Assembly: GCF_020216685.1 (NCBI RefSeq)
Contig: NZ_JAIWNS010000197.1
Location: 1 to 9,689, forward strand
DNA from: Methanospirillum hungatei
GTDB taxonomy: Archaea; Halobacteriota; Methanomicrobia; Methanomicrobiales; Methanospirillaceae
Reading direction: 5' to 3'
DNA: 9,689 bases
Under the pieces are notes generated by a model that made no database searches, was not told where the DNA came from, and saw only the letters and a list, made by a program, of their open reading frames with translations. Of this stretch, positions 1 to 6,121 are shown one piece after another; the stretch's first letter is position 1; every line of letters starts with the position of its first letter. The position numbers were made by a program, and so were the translations under genes.

Positions 1-926
1 CCGGCTTCATCCACCAGACTTCCCTGCCAGCTAGGAATCTCTCGTGTCAAATTCTCTTTGAATACAGAGATATCCCACATCATATTATCTTTCAGAGCAT
101 AGGTGATTCCCCTGTCCGGTCCAAGTACACCGGTTTCGTTCACCACCAGAGCCTTATACAAAACCTCATTAGGATATTTTCCAAACTGTGAGGGGAGGTA
201 ATATCGGAGTGTCCAGATAAGTTCTCCATAGTCTCTTGTCTTTTTTGTTGTATCTTCTCCCTTCAAACGATTATATACCAGATTACTAAGACGAACGGCT
301 TCAGATTTAACGAGATTATTCATTTTCTGATCACGTTCAGCAAATGAAGGGGTACATCCGGCTTCATCAAAAATCCATTTTTGTACAGATCCATGGATAC
401 TCAGTCTAATCTCAGTCTGTGCATCAACCCAGGCATAAATAGAGCACCAAAAATTTTTCTGTGAACCATCATCAATTTCAGAACTTCCTTCAGATATTAC
501 TCCTCCGGGAAGAGAATCATAAGGATAATAGGGAGAAGCAAAACTGAGTCCCAGACTTCTCTCACGAAATGCTTCAGGGGTTTCAGAAACAGGATAAATT
601 TCATCGTGAGAAACAACTGATACATCTACATCAAAAAAATCCCCTTTCTTGTTCTTTACTCTGGAATCTGATTTCGGACATGATATTGGAACATAACCCG
701 TCCATTGTGCAGTAAAATACCGATTCGCCGGACCTGAGCTATCATCCTTAACCTCATATTTCTGCTCAGGTATAAGACCAGATGTGATTTCATCCTCTTG
801 GGGAAGAGAAGAGAGTATCACATCTGAACTGACACCCATTACCGGCATAATTATCAAAAGAAGAAAAATCAAAATCAATTGGAGAGTTTTTGAATGATCT
901 TTTTGTCGTAATTGTTCGTGGGCCAT
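1..926 (-). CDS. Exported/membrane-anchored protein of unrecognised family (C-terminus cut by window edge)
   Basis: I do not recognise the family. The frame is open from the ATG at 926 to the window edge, giving 308 residues without a stop, so the 3' end is missing. Residues 1-14 are polar and charged, and about 15-33 form one strongly hydrophobic segment (LQLILIFLLLIIMPVMG), consistent with a signal peptide or N-terminal anchor; the rest would lie outside the cytoplasm. Two N-glycosylation sequons (NET, NLT) near the visible end fit this. The protein is clearly related to the neighbouring split gene at 1168-2555: shared landmarks are the post-signal SLPQ segment, GY(V/I)P(I/F)SCP, a RVKN-KGD block, a W(V/I)D strand, GCTPS(F/Y)AER and the following helix. 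By that comparison roughly 150 residues may be missing. A GGGAG at 937-941 lies 10 nt before the ATG. Function unknown; the gene call is secure. Confidence 0.85.
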   Translation of the reverse strand, partial: MAHEQLRQKDHSKTLQLILIFLLLIIMPVMGVSSDVILSSLPQEDEITSGLIPEQKYEVKDDSSGPANRYFTAQWTGYVPISCPKSDSRVKNKKGDFFDVDVSVVSHDEIYPVSETPEAFRERSLGLSFASPYYPYDSLPGGVISEGSSEIDDGSQKNFWCSIYAWVDAQTEIRLSIHGSVQKWIFDEAGCTPSFAERDQKMNNLVKSEAVRLSNLVYNRLKGEDTTKKTRDYGELIWTLRYYLPSQFGKYPNEVLYKALVVNETGVLGPDRGITYALKDNMMWDISVFKENLTREIPSWQGSLVDEA

Positions 927-946
927 ATTCTCTACTCTCCCTTTGA

Positions 947-1027
947 GGTTAAATATTTTTATCCAATGAAAATTCTACAGATTTCAGCACCATATCACCT
1001 ATAAATATTCAATTGTATGTGCTGAAA
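947..1027 (-). promoter_or_regulatory. Promoter region with inverted repeat around a TATA box
   Basis: The 9-bp arms TTTCAGCAC (982-990) and GTGCTGAAA (1019-1027) are perfect reverse complements separated by 28 bp. Between them lies an AT-rich TATA-like element, GAATATTTAT on the minus strand (1001-1010). A second TATA-like element (AAAATATTTAA on the minus strand, about 950-960) sits some 28 bp before the ATG at 926 and could give a nearly leaderless start. Either could drive the gene at 1-926. The arms could be an operator blocking or looping the upstream TATA box, or simply a weak hairpin. The positions are seen; the function is inferred. Confidence 0.4.
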
Positions 1028-1136
1028 ATAAAATTCTCAAATTCAAAAATGATTTGTGTTAATTCGAATGAGTTAATTTGAGATAGGTATATTGTACTTT
1101 TTTCTTAATTTAGGTGGAGAACCTTTATTTAATGAC

Positions 1137-1164
1137 AAAAATGATAAAATGAATTATTTTATCA
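1137..1164 (-). terminator. Stem-loop and T-run after the split gene
   Basis: TGATAAAA (1142-1149) and TTTTATCA (1157-1164) form a perfect 8-bp stem with a 7-nt loop. On the minus strand it is followed by five T residues (complement of 1137-1141). It begins only 4 bp beyond the stop codon at 1168-1170, exactly where a terminator for that gene is expected. The stem is nearly all A/T, so the T-run may matter more than the hairpin, as is usual in archaea. Confidence 0.55.
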
Positions 1165-1167
1165 ATG

Positions 1168-2046
1168 TCACCTTTTTTCTTCAAGAAGTCGATCAAATGT
1201 TCTCTCAATCTTACGTAAATCTGAAGAAAATTCCTGGATCTTTGCAGCAACGATCTTTCGTTCATTATTACGAAGTTTCTGGATTGCTTCCTGCTTTTTC
1301 TCGCAAAGATACCGGCATTCTAATGCCTGAAATAAATCTTCATACTCCTCATCTGATAATTCTATCTTTACGAAAATAGACGAAGGCCATACTTCCAAAT
1401 AATTTCGCATCACCGATACATCTTCAACAACCGCTGCCCCTTCCCGATAATCATAATAATTCTGATAAATATCTCTGAAAGCCTCTTCATTCTGATAATC
1501 ACGTAAAATTTCTGCAGATTTTTCACCAACTTCGGCTGCTCGTTTTAAGGCATCCACCTTATCAGGTAAGTATACCAAATCTGAAAACTCATCCGGTAAA
1601 CCATATAGCACTGGAAGGAGATCTACCCAGCTGGAAGTAGCAGTATAGAAATCTCCCCCACAATCAATCTCTGCATCAATCTGCATTATAAACTGCTCAT
1701 ACCATTGCAGAAGTTGAGTCTGTAATATAAAAGTCGCCCCATCTGGCTCAATATCATGCTCCTGCAAGGCGGCAATCAGGAGATCTTTATCTGAGGTCTG
1801 ATATATCCCCCAGGGATCCGGAATATAACTTGCAAGGAGGGAGATCAAGGAATCATATAGAGAGTCCGGTTCTAACTCATCATCAGAACCACCATGTAAC
1901 CGACTATTGATTAAATTTCCAAGACGAATCACTTCAGATTCTACAAATATATCCATATTAGACTGTCTTTCTGCATATGATGGAGTACAGCCCAGTCTAT
2001 CAAAAATATCCTTCTGGTCATTTAAACCCTTATAACTACACCCCAA
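1168..2046 (-). CDS. 3' portion of split paralogue: C-terminal domain, hypothetical
   Basis: This open frame of 292 codons would begin at a TTG (2046) with no ribosome site; the first ATG is at codon 31. It is most likely the continuation of the reading frame at 2022-2555 rather than a separate gene. From residue ~13 it aligns with the middle of the protein at 1-926: KDIFDRLGCTPSYAER against KWIFDEAGCTPSFAER, then a matching helix (ESEVIRLGNLINSRL against KSEAVRLSNLVYNRL) and a matching region near YIPDPWGIY. The rest has no counterpart inside the window. The last ~60 residues are rich in E, K, R and L and look like a long amphipathic helix or coiled coil. No catalytic motif is visible. It ends at TGA 1168-1170, followed by a terminator-like hairpin. 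The frame is real coding sequence; whether it is expressed is uncertain. Confidence 0.6.
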   Translation of the reverse strand: MGCSYKGLNDQKDIFDRLGCTPSYAERQSNMDIFVESEVIRLGNLINSRLHGGSDDELEPDSLYDSLISLLASYIPDPWGIYQTSDKDLLIAALQEHDIEPDGATFILQTQLLQWYEQFIMQIDAEIDCGGDFYTATSSWVDLLPVLYGLPDEFSDLVYLPDKVDALKRAAEVGEKSAEILRDYQNEEAFRDIYQNYYDYREGAAVVEDVSVMRNYLEVWPSSIFVKIELSDEEYEDLFQALECRYLCEKKQEAIQKLRNNERKIVAAKIQEFSSDLRKIERTFDRLLEEKR

Positions 2047-2555
2047 AACTCTATACCGACGGTAGTTGATGGATCAATCCACATAAACAACTGATATTCA
2101 TTATTTGTCTGAGTCTCATCATTGTCATCAGAAATTTTTGATGCAATAACTGAACCAGGTAATCCATCAAAAATAGACATTTCCCGGCCATCCGGATAGC
2201 TCATAACCCACTCCTGATATTCTTCAGGAGTTTGTAATTTTTTTTGTTGATCAATACTCGCAACGACGCTCACATAATCCCCCTTCATATTTTTTACTCG
2301 GTTATCATTTTGAGGGCATGAAAAGGGAATATACCCTCCCCACCGAACAGTGTGGACAGTATTTCCTGAAGTTGGGTATGATTCCCATTCTTTTGATACC
2401 TGAAGATCTGAAGAAATATCAGAACTCTGTGGAAGGGCAGAAATGAGAGATGATGAAACATCACCCGATACAGGAAAAACCAAAATAAAAATAAAGATCC
2501 CGAATACAAACAAAGGTATTATCAATCCATTTTGTTTCTGATTAATGAATGACAT
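2022..2555 (-). CDS. 5' portion of split paralogue: signal/anchor plus N-terminal domain
   Basis: The start is placed at the ATG at 2555 because GGTGAGGT (complement of 2563-2570) lies 7 nt upstream; the TTG at 2561 is too close to that site. The frame encodes 177 residues: a short polar start, a hydrophobic segment (IIPLFVFGIFIFILVFPVSG) acting as signal peptide or anchor, then a domain related to the N-terminal part of the protein at 1-926, sharing ALPQ/SLPQ, GYIPFSCP, RVKNMKGD, LPGSVIA/LPGGVIS and a W-D-x-x-T strand. It stops at TAA 2022-2024, overlapping the 3' frame by 25 nt in the -1 register. The paralogue reads straight through this point, so this is probably a frameshifted gene (or a sequence error), less likely two cooperating subunits or programmed frameshifting. 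Family and function not recognised. Confidence 0.65.
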   Translation of the reverse strand: MSFINQKQNGLIIPLFVFGIFIFILVFPVSGDVSSSLISALPQSSDISSDLQVSKEWESYPTSGNTVHTVRWGGYIPFSCPQNDNRVKNMKGDYVSVVASIDQQKKLQTPEEYQEWVMSYPDGREMSIFDGLPGSVIASKISDDNDETQTNNEYQLFMWIDPSTTVGIEFWGVVIRV

Positions 2556-2561
2556 GAACAA

Positions 2562-2775
2562 TACCTCACCCAGATGCCAGACAGGAAAAGCAACCCGGAA
2601 AGTGACCCTGTTATTATCCTGAGGATCATCCAGTAATCATAGTGTGATAAAGATTTCGGATTGTATCTGTGGCATCAATGCATGAGTATTCGCATATGAG
2701 TTGATAAAGTATGTGTCCCATTCAAATTTTTACATGAACGGCCTACATCCAATTCAAAAGGAAAATATGAGCGAA
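2562..2775. other. Intergenic region, upstream of split gene
   Basis: No convincing gene is seen in these ~210 bases. The octamer TGATAAAG occurs twice (2645-2652 and 2702-2709); on the minus strand it reads CTTTATCA, a weak TATA-like element, so either copy could belong to the promoter of the gene starting at 2555. The stretch also carries the 3' end of the ATPase transcript: short T-runs on the minus strand just past its stop (around 2757-2768) may serve as its poly-T end. The assignments are inference from position only. Confidence 0.3.
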
Positions 2776-4119
2776 TCAGGTGTTATCTAAATTTTTACTC
2801 ACCAAATCATATACCTCATCAATAAGCCGACCAGCTTCACCGGTCATATAGAGCGGTATGGATAATATATTATCATGAAAACTCAGTTCCCCTTCCCAGA
2901 ACCGAATCGCAAACGGGGGCTGTTTCTCATCCATGAACACCCGCAGGGATCGGAGCGTACCGGTCTTTCCTGATTTCACTTGAGTAGGATATATCCTGCC
3001 TTTCCTGGTGATACAGTAATCAATCTCACTCGAGCTCCCGGCCTTATCCCGTGCCCAGAAATAGAGTTCTGAATTGATGAACGGATCCTCAAGTGCCAAC
3101 AATTCCTGACCGATAAATTGCTCTGCCAGACTGCCTCTGTTAATCTGCATAACATCCTTCAGACTCATAATTTCAGCATTCAATCCACAAAGATGCTGCA
3201 TAAGGCCAATATCCAGAAAAATATACTTCTGCTTATTGGTCAGGGTTGCACCAAGGGGAAGACCGGATGCATCAGTACCATATACAGGAGTGATGACACG
3301 GGCAAGGCTGAGCAGGTGGAGTGCATTTTTCAGATCGCGGGATTTAGATTCCCGATCAATATTCACATATTTTATCTGTTCTGAAACCATCCGTGGAATT
3401 GCTGAAAAGACGGTCTGCAGATGTATTACCTCTGATGTTTTGCCATATTTATAAAAATCCCGTTTATATGTTTCAATAAGTGCATCCTGGATATGTGAGC
3501 AGGTAAGAAAACTATCTGACTCAAGGTATGATGCGATAACTTCAGGCATTCCACCAAGGATAAAATATGTCCGAAGAAGAGAATTGAGTCGTTCGTGGAC
3601 TGCTGGAGGGATGGCATCAGAGATATGAACGGAGTTCAGATATGAAATGAGGTTTTCTTCTCCCAATGCCTCCATGAATTCGGAGAAAGTGAGCGGGAAC
3701 ATATTTAAAAACTGAACTCTTCCCACCGGCATCCTCATATCCGGAGTAAATGCAAATTCAAGTAGTGAACCGGCTCCAATTACAAAGATATCAGGACGCA
3801 ATTCTTTAAAGTAACGAAGGGACATAATAGCATCCGGACATTCCTGAATTTCATCAAGAAAAATCAGGGTATCTTTTGTTATTTTCTGGCGAAATATTAG
3901 TTCTATCTGTGAAATAATGGAATTTGGATCTTTCGTCTGAAATATTGATTTAAAACCAGGGTCTAAATCAAAATTAAGGGCAACATAATTATGAAATTCT
4001 TTTTTACCAAATTGCTCGACACTATAACTTTTCCCCACCTGTCGTGCACCCCTGATAAGAAGCGGAGTCCGGTGAGATTTTTTCCATGAGAAGAGGTGTG
4101 ACGAGATGACCCGATCCAT
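2776..4119 (-). CDS. AAA_14/DUF4143-type ATPase
   Basis: This 447-residue protein has the layout of the archaeal and bacterial AAA_14 plus DUF4143 family at its usual length. Walker A is GARQVGKS (24-31), Walker B is LIFLDE (85-90) followed by the family-typical IQECP, and the sensor-like IGAGS lies at 114-118. The N-terminal half is the P-loop ATPase; the C-terminal half is the DUF4143 part, with a PD-(D/E)XK-like signature, EID at 365-367 and QVK at 380-382. The biological role of this family is poorly defined: members are common, often multicopy in archaea, and may act on DNA or as regulatory NTPases. All ATP-binding motifs look intact. The ATG at 4119 has no ribosome site, but a TATA box centred 28 bp upstream suggests a leaderless mRNA. 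It stands alone, with over 200 bp to the next gene. The family call is firm; the role is unknown. Confidence 0.9.
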   Translation of the reverse strand: MDRVISSHLFSWKKSHRTPLLIRGARQVGKSYSVEQFGKKEFHNYVALNFDLDPGFKSIFQTKDPNSIISQIELIFRQKITKDTLIFLDEIQECPDAIMSLRYFKELRPDIFVIGAGSLLEFAFTPDMRMPVGRVQFLNMFPLTFSEFMEALGEENLISYLNSVHISDAIPPAVHERLNSLLRTYFILGGMPEVIASYLESDSFLTCSHIQDALIETYKRDFYKYGKTSEVIHLQTVFSAIPRMVSEQIKYVNIDRESKSRDLKNALHLLSLARVITPVYGTDASGLPLGATLTNKQKYIFLDIGLMQHLCGLNAEIMSLKDVMQINRGSLAEQFIGQELLALEDPFINSELYFWARDKAGSSSEIDYCITRKGRIYPTQVKSGKTGTLRSLRVFMDEKQPPFAIRFWEGELSFHDNILSIPLYMTGEAGRLIDEVYDLVSKNLDNT

Positions 4120-4142
4120 GCATTATATATGCAGTTCGAAGA

Positions 4143-4151
4143 TTATATATA
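4143..4151 (-). promoter_or_regulatory. TATA box for a leaderless ATPase transcript
   Basis: TATATATAA on the minus strand is centred about 28 bp upstream of the ATG at 4119. Archaeal transcription starts roughly 22-28 bp downstream of the TATA centre, so the mRNA would start at or next to the ATG. The absence of any GGAGG-like site before that ATG agrees. A second AT-rich stretch (4122-4130) is too close to the start codon to act as its TATA box. Confidence 0.6.
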
Positions 4152-4454
4152 CCTTGGCTAAAATAGGGGGCAATTTTTACCAACTTTTGGACATTTTAGA
4201 GGGCAACTTCATCCACCCATTCACACAGATCAGGGGTAGTACCATCTCAATCACTCATCTTCCCTTCCCCTGACCAGGCAACTCTCATCCAGGGATCTGC
4301 CATACCTCCCCAAAGCCCCGGACCAGGTACATGATCTCCGGCAAAACCACCGATGAGGATCCTTCAAACCACTCAATACCTTAAACCCGCCATAATTCAT
4401 CCCCCGATACACCCCCGCTTAAATCACGATACTATCATCCTTCCAACACTTCTA
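4152..4454. other. Intergenic spacer between divergent genes
   Basis: No gene is supported here. The base composition changes from AT-rich on the left to C-rich and A-poor on the right. Near the left end a loose direct repeat is visible (TAGGGGGCAA at 4164-4173 and TAGAGGGCAA at about 4197-4206). Around 4419-4426 TTAAATCA is a possible weak TATA element, about 60 bp before the ATG at 4481, which would give a leader of roughly 30 nt. Nothing else is recognised. Confidence 0.3.
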
Positions 4455-4474
4455 TGTCACACCCGTGACAGGAG
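4455..4474 (+). promoter_or_regulatory. Leader hairpin abutting ribosome site
   Basis: TGTCAC (4455-4460) and GTGACA (4465-4470) form a perfect 6-bp stem with the tetraloop ACCC. The ribosome site GGAG (4471-4474) begins at the very next base, 6 nt before the ATG at 4481. Stacking on the stem could affect access to the site; a leader role is inferred from position. Confidence 0.45.
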
Positions 4475-4480
4475 AAACAA

Positions 4481-4984
4481 ATGGCAGACTTTGTCTCAAA
4501 ATCTGTAGTAAAAAGTGCAGAGCGGGTCCTTGCAACCCCTCTTGCCAGCAAGGCCACATTAAACACCATCATCGGGAACATCCTTGCCGACAACCCCTGG
4601 GGATGCACCCCGTACCAGTCAGGCGGAGAGACCCTTCCGGCGGTGGCAAAAAGCACCGAGTACTACTCCGGAACCATCATCTATGAGAACAATGACGGAA
4701 AACAGGTTGGCCGGATATCTGTTCGTGCTCCCTCATCCGGTGCATTTGACACCGCCGTATCCACCCTCCTTGCACAGGCAGGACTTGAAACCGCTATGGG
4801 AGGTGCTGCATCACATGACAGCTCTGAAGATGGCTTTTCAGTCACCCTCAAATGTCATGCAGCGAACGGAGAACTCTACAACGTCACATTCAAACGTGAC
4901 AAGGTGAGCATCTCCAGCTTTGAATCTGATGGGATCATGGCCGCCGTCGAAACCTGGGCAGATACTGTCAGTGAACTGGCCTGA
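4481..4984 (+). CDS. Hypothetical soluble protein, first gene of three-gene operon
   Basis: I do not recognise this 167-residue protein. The ATG at 4481 is supported by GGAG at 4471-4474. The N-terminal ~35 residues look helical (VSKSVVKSAERVLATPLASKATLNTI-type spacing), followed by a loop with NPWGCTPY and then alternating polar and hydrophobic stretches (YYSGTIIYEN, VGRISVRAP, YNVTFKRDKVSISSF) that suggest a beta-sheet, and a C-terminal helix ending AVETWADTVSELA. There is no signal peptide or membrane segment, so it is predicted to be cytoplasmic. Only 21 bp separate its stop from the next ATG, on the same strand, so it is probably co-transcribed with the exported and membrane proteins downstream. 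Codon use looks normal for the right-hand block. Function unknown. Confidence 0.8.
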   Translation: MADFVSKSVVKSAERVLATPLASKATLNTIIGNILADNPWGCTPYQSGGETLPAVAKSTEYYSGTIIYENNDGKQVGRISVRAPSSGAFDTAVSTLLAQAGLETAMGGAASHDSSEDGFSVTLKCHAANGELYNVTFKRDKVSISSFESDGIMAAVETWADTVSELA

Positions 4985-5004
4985 TCACCTTTTTTTGGAG
5001 GTGA
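4985..5004 (+). promoter_or_regulatory. Hairpin sequestering the ribosome site of the next gene
   Basis: TCACCT (4985-4990) starts right after the stop codon of the preceding gene and is the exact reverse complement of AGGTGA (4999-5004), with loop TTTTTTGG. The right arm is part of GGAGGTGA (4997-5004), a near-perfect ribosome site for the ATG at 5006. Folding would hide that site, and a ribosome finishing the upstream gene would melt it, so this is a candidate translational-coupling element. The pairing is seen; the coupling is inferred. Confidence 0.45.
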
Positions 5005-5005
5005 C

Positions 5006-5554
5006 ATGAATACCCACTATTCTCTCCTCTTTCTCATTATTCTCATCCCCGCGGCAAGCCTCTCCTGTGCTGACTCCCTCTCATCTTCCATCGTCTGCAA
5101 TGGTGCAGCCTTTGTCTCATCATCACTCATCAGCCAGGGACAGACCTATGCAGCAGAGTTCTTTGCAAGTGATCTGGCATTTCTCATCAGAAACCTCAAC
5201 TTTGATGCAGAACCGAAGACACAGACGATCATCAATGCAACCGGACCACTGGGAATTGATGAATACTCCAGTCTGACCAGGGAATATGAAAAAGATAGTA
5301 CGCTCTGTATCTTTGATACCCGGAACAGAACAAAAGCAGAGTCGTCAGCCCGGACACTGGGCCTATTGGAAAAGGGTGACTACTCCTCATCCCGTTCCTT
5401 ACCCAAAGAGCTTACTGCATTGACCGCCATCAATGGATCAGGAATAATCCGGATAAGAGCCGGAACAGAGGATGAGAACCGGACAACGTCAATGAAGGCA
5501 GATATCCTTGGAGATCTGAACATGACCGAACATCTCACCCTTGGAGGATCATGA
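5006..5554 (+). CDS. Exported hypothetical protein with several N-glycosylation sequons
   Basis: This 182-residue protein is not recognised. The start at 5006 follows GGAGGTGA at 4997-5004. Residues 6-20 are hydrophobic (SLLFLIILIPAASLS), typical of a signal peptide; Cys21 directly after could be a lipid attachment point, but the preceding S-L-S is not a good lipobox. The mature part has Ser/Thr-rich stretches and five N-x-S/T sequons (NAT, NRT, NGS, NRT, NMT), which suits a surface-exposed archaeal glycoprotein. No enzyme motif is visible. Its stop codon overlaps the start of the next gene by 4 bp (ATGA at 5551-5554). The order soluble, exported, membrane protein suggests a small cell-envelope complex, but that is inference. 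Confidence 0.8.
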   Translation: MNTHYSLLFLIILIPAASLSCADSLSSSIVCNGAAFVSSSLISQGQTYAAEFFASDLAFLIRNLNFDAEPKTQTIINATGPLGIDEYSSLTREYEKDSTLCIFDTRNRTKAESSARTLGLLEKGDYSSSRSLPKELTALTAINGSGIIRIRAGTEDENRTTSMKADILGDLNMTEHLTLGGS

Positions 5555-5763
5555 TCTCAATTGATCACACCTCCCTTCTCACGATGGTATCGCTCATCTG
5601 TGCAGTACCCGGATACATCGGAGGAATCCTCTCTCTCCTCTATTATCGTCATTATGCGGATAATACCATTCAATTCATGCGATCATCCGAAGAAATGGTC
5701 CTAACATCCATCAGTGCCGATAGAGAAGGAAATGTTCACATCAAAACCCCCTTTGATGACTGA
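5551..5763 (+). CDS. Small single-pass membrane protein
   Basis: This 70-residue protein is not recognised. Its ATG overlaps the stop of the preceding gene (ATGA, 5551-5554), and GGAGG lies at 5543-5547, 3 to 4 nt upstream, so it is probably translated by coupling. About residues 8-31 form one hydrophobic helix (LLTMVSLICAVPGYIGGILSLL), followed by YYRHY and a short charged tail with a VHIKTPFDD end. The positively charged residues after the helix suggest that the tail is cytoplasmic. It probably partners with the exported protein encoded just before it. It is the last gene of the operon; a T-rich stretch around 5830-5834 may end the transcript. Confidence 0.75.
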   Translation: MISIDHTSLLTMVSLICAVPGYIGGILSLLYYRHYADNTIQFMRSSEEMVLTSISADREGNVHIKTPFDD

Positions 5764-5782
5764 ATCAGGATAAGACCCCATA

Positions 5783-5872
5783 ATTCGATCACCGGGTTGT
5801 ATTCGATCATATCAGGATCCTCATCCCTCTTTTTCATACTCCCATCATGAGCACTTTTCGAAACAATTCGAT
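5783..5872 (+). repeat. Three ATTCGAT direct repeats
   Basis: ATTCGATCA occurs at 5783-5791 and 5801-5809 (18 bp apart), and ATTCGAT again at 5866-5872, where it runs into the phased ATAC array. The repetition within about 90 bp of non-coding DNA suggests binding sites for one protein. No function can be read from the sequence alone. Confidence 0.4.
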
Positions 5873-5930
5873 ACATTCTGATACATCCTGATACCGACGC
5901 ATACCATGAAATACAGATAGATACCGATAA
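5871..5930 (+). repeat. Six ATAC motifs phased at exactly 10 bp (iteron-like array)
   Basis: Six consecutive 10-bp units each begin with ATAC: ATACATTCTG, ATACATCCTG, ATACCGACGC, ATACCATGAA, ATACAGATAG and ATACCGATAA, at 5871, 5881, 5891, 5901, 5911 and 5921. The first two units differ at one base. Outside ATAC the units diverge, so only the four-base core and its spacing are conserved. A near-helical period places every core on about the same face of the double helix, as expected for cooperative protein binding (operator or replication iterons) or for intrinsic DNA curvature. The array lies just upstream of a TATA-like element at 5940-5947. The stretch is also open on the minus strand, but no ribosome site supports a gene there. 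Confidence 0.6.
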
Positions 5931-6067
5931 AACACGAGTATTTATACCCATGCCCGCAGATTTTTAACCCGATTGTCATCCCCCAGGATCCTGTCACAAA
6001 TGAATTCGAATATGCAGGAATAGGGGCGCATTAGCGCGGAGTAGATAGCAGAACGAGTATTTTTTTT
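5931..6067 (+). other. Possible short transcription unit (TATA to T8), candidate small RNA
   Basis: A TATA-like GTATTTATACC lies around 5938-5948, right after the phased array. A start about 25 bp downstream would be near 5968. The stretch that follows contains the 10-bp palindrome CAGGATCCTG (5984-5993) and a small GC-rich hairpin (GCGC 6026-6029, loop ATTA, GCGC 6034-6037), and ends in eight T residues (6060-6067), a typical archaeal poly-T end. No open frame with a ribosome site is present. ACGAGTATTT appears both before the TATA region (5934-5943) and at the T-run (6053-6062). A ~100-nt RNA is a hypothesis only. Confidence 0.3.
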
Positions 6068-6121
6068 AACTTTATCTTCTCAGCGAATAATCGACCTGAT
6101 AAGATCCAAAAATCCCGTAAT

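Noticed and set aside
1092..1379. Plus-strand open frame of 95 codons
   Set aside because: It starts at a non-ATG codon without a ribosome site, overlaps a real minus-strand coding region and crosses its terminator.
2022..2046. Programmed -1 frameshift signal
   Set aside because: GGGTTTA is a canonical slippery heptamer but is in register with the downstream frame, not the upstream one, so it cannot produce the needed shift.
2556..2561. TTG start for the 5' split piece
   Set aside because: It is only about one base from the ribosome site; the ATG at 2555 has the proper 7-nt spacing.
5871..5930. CRISPR array
   Set aside because: The units are 10 bp with only four conserved bases, with no long repeats, spacers or cas genes.
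5736..5951. Minus-strand open frame of 71 codons across the ATAC array
   Set aside because: No ribosome site is present, it overlaps the end of the membrane-protein gene, and its peptide is a by-product of the repeated bases.
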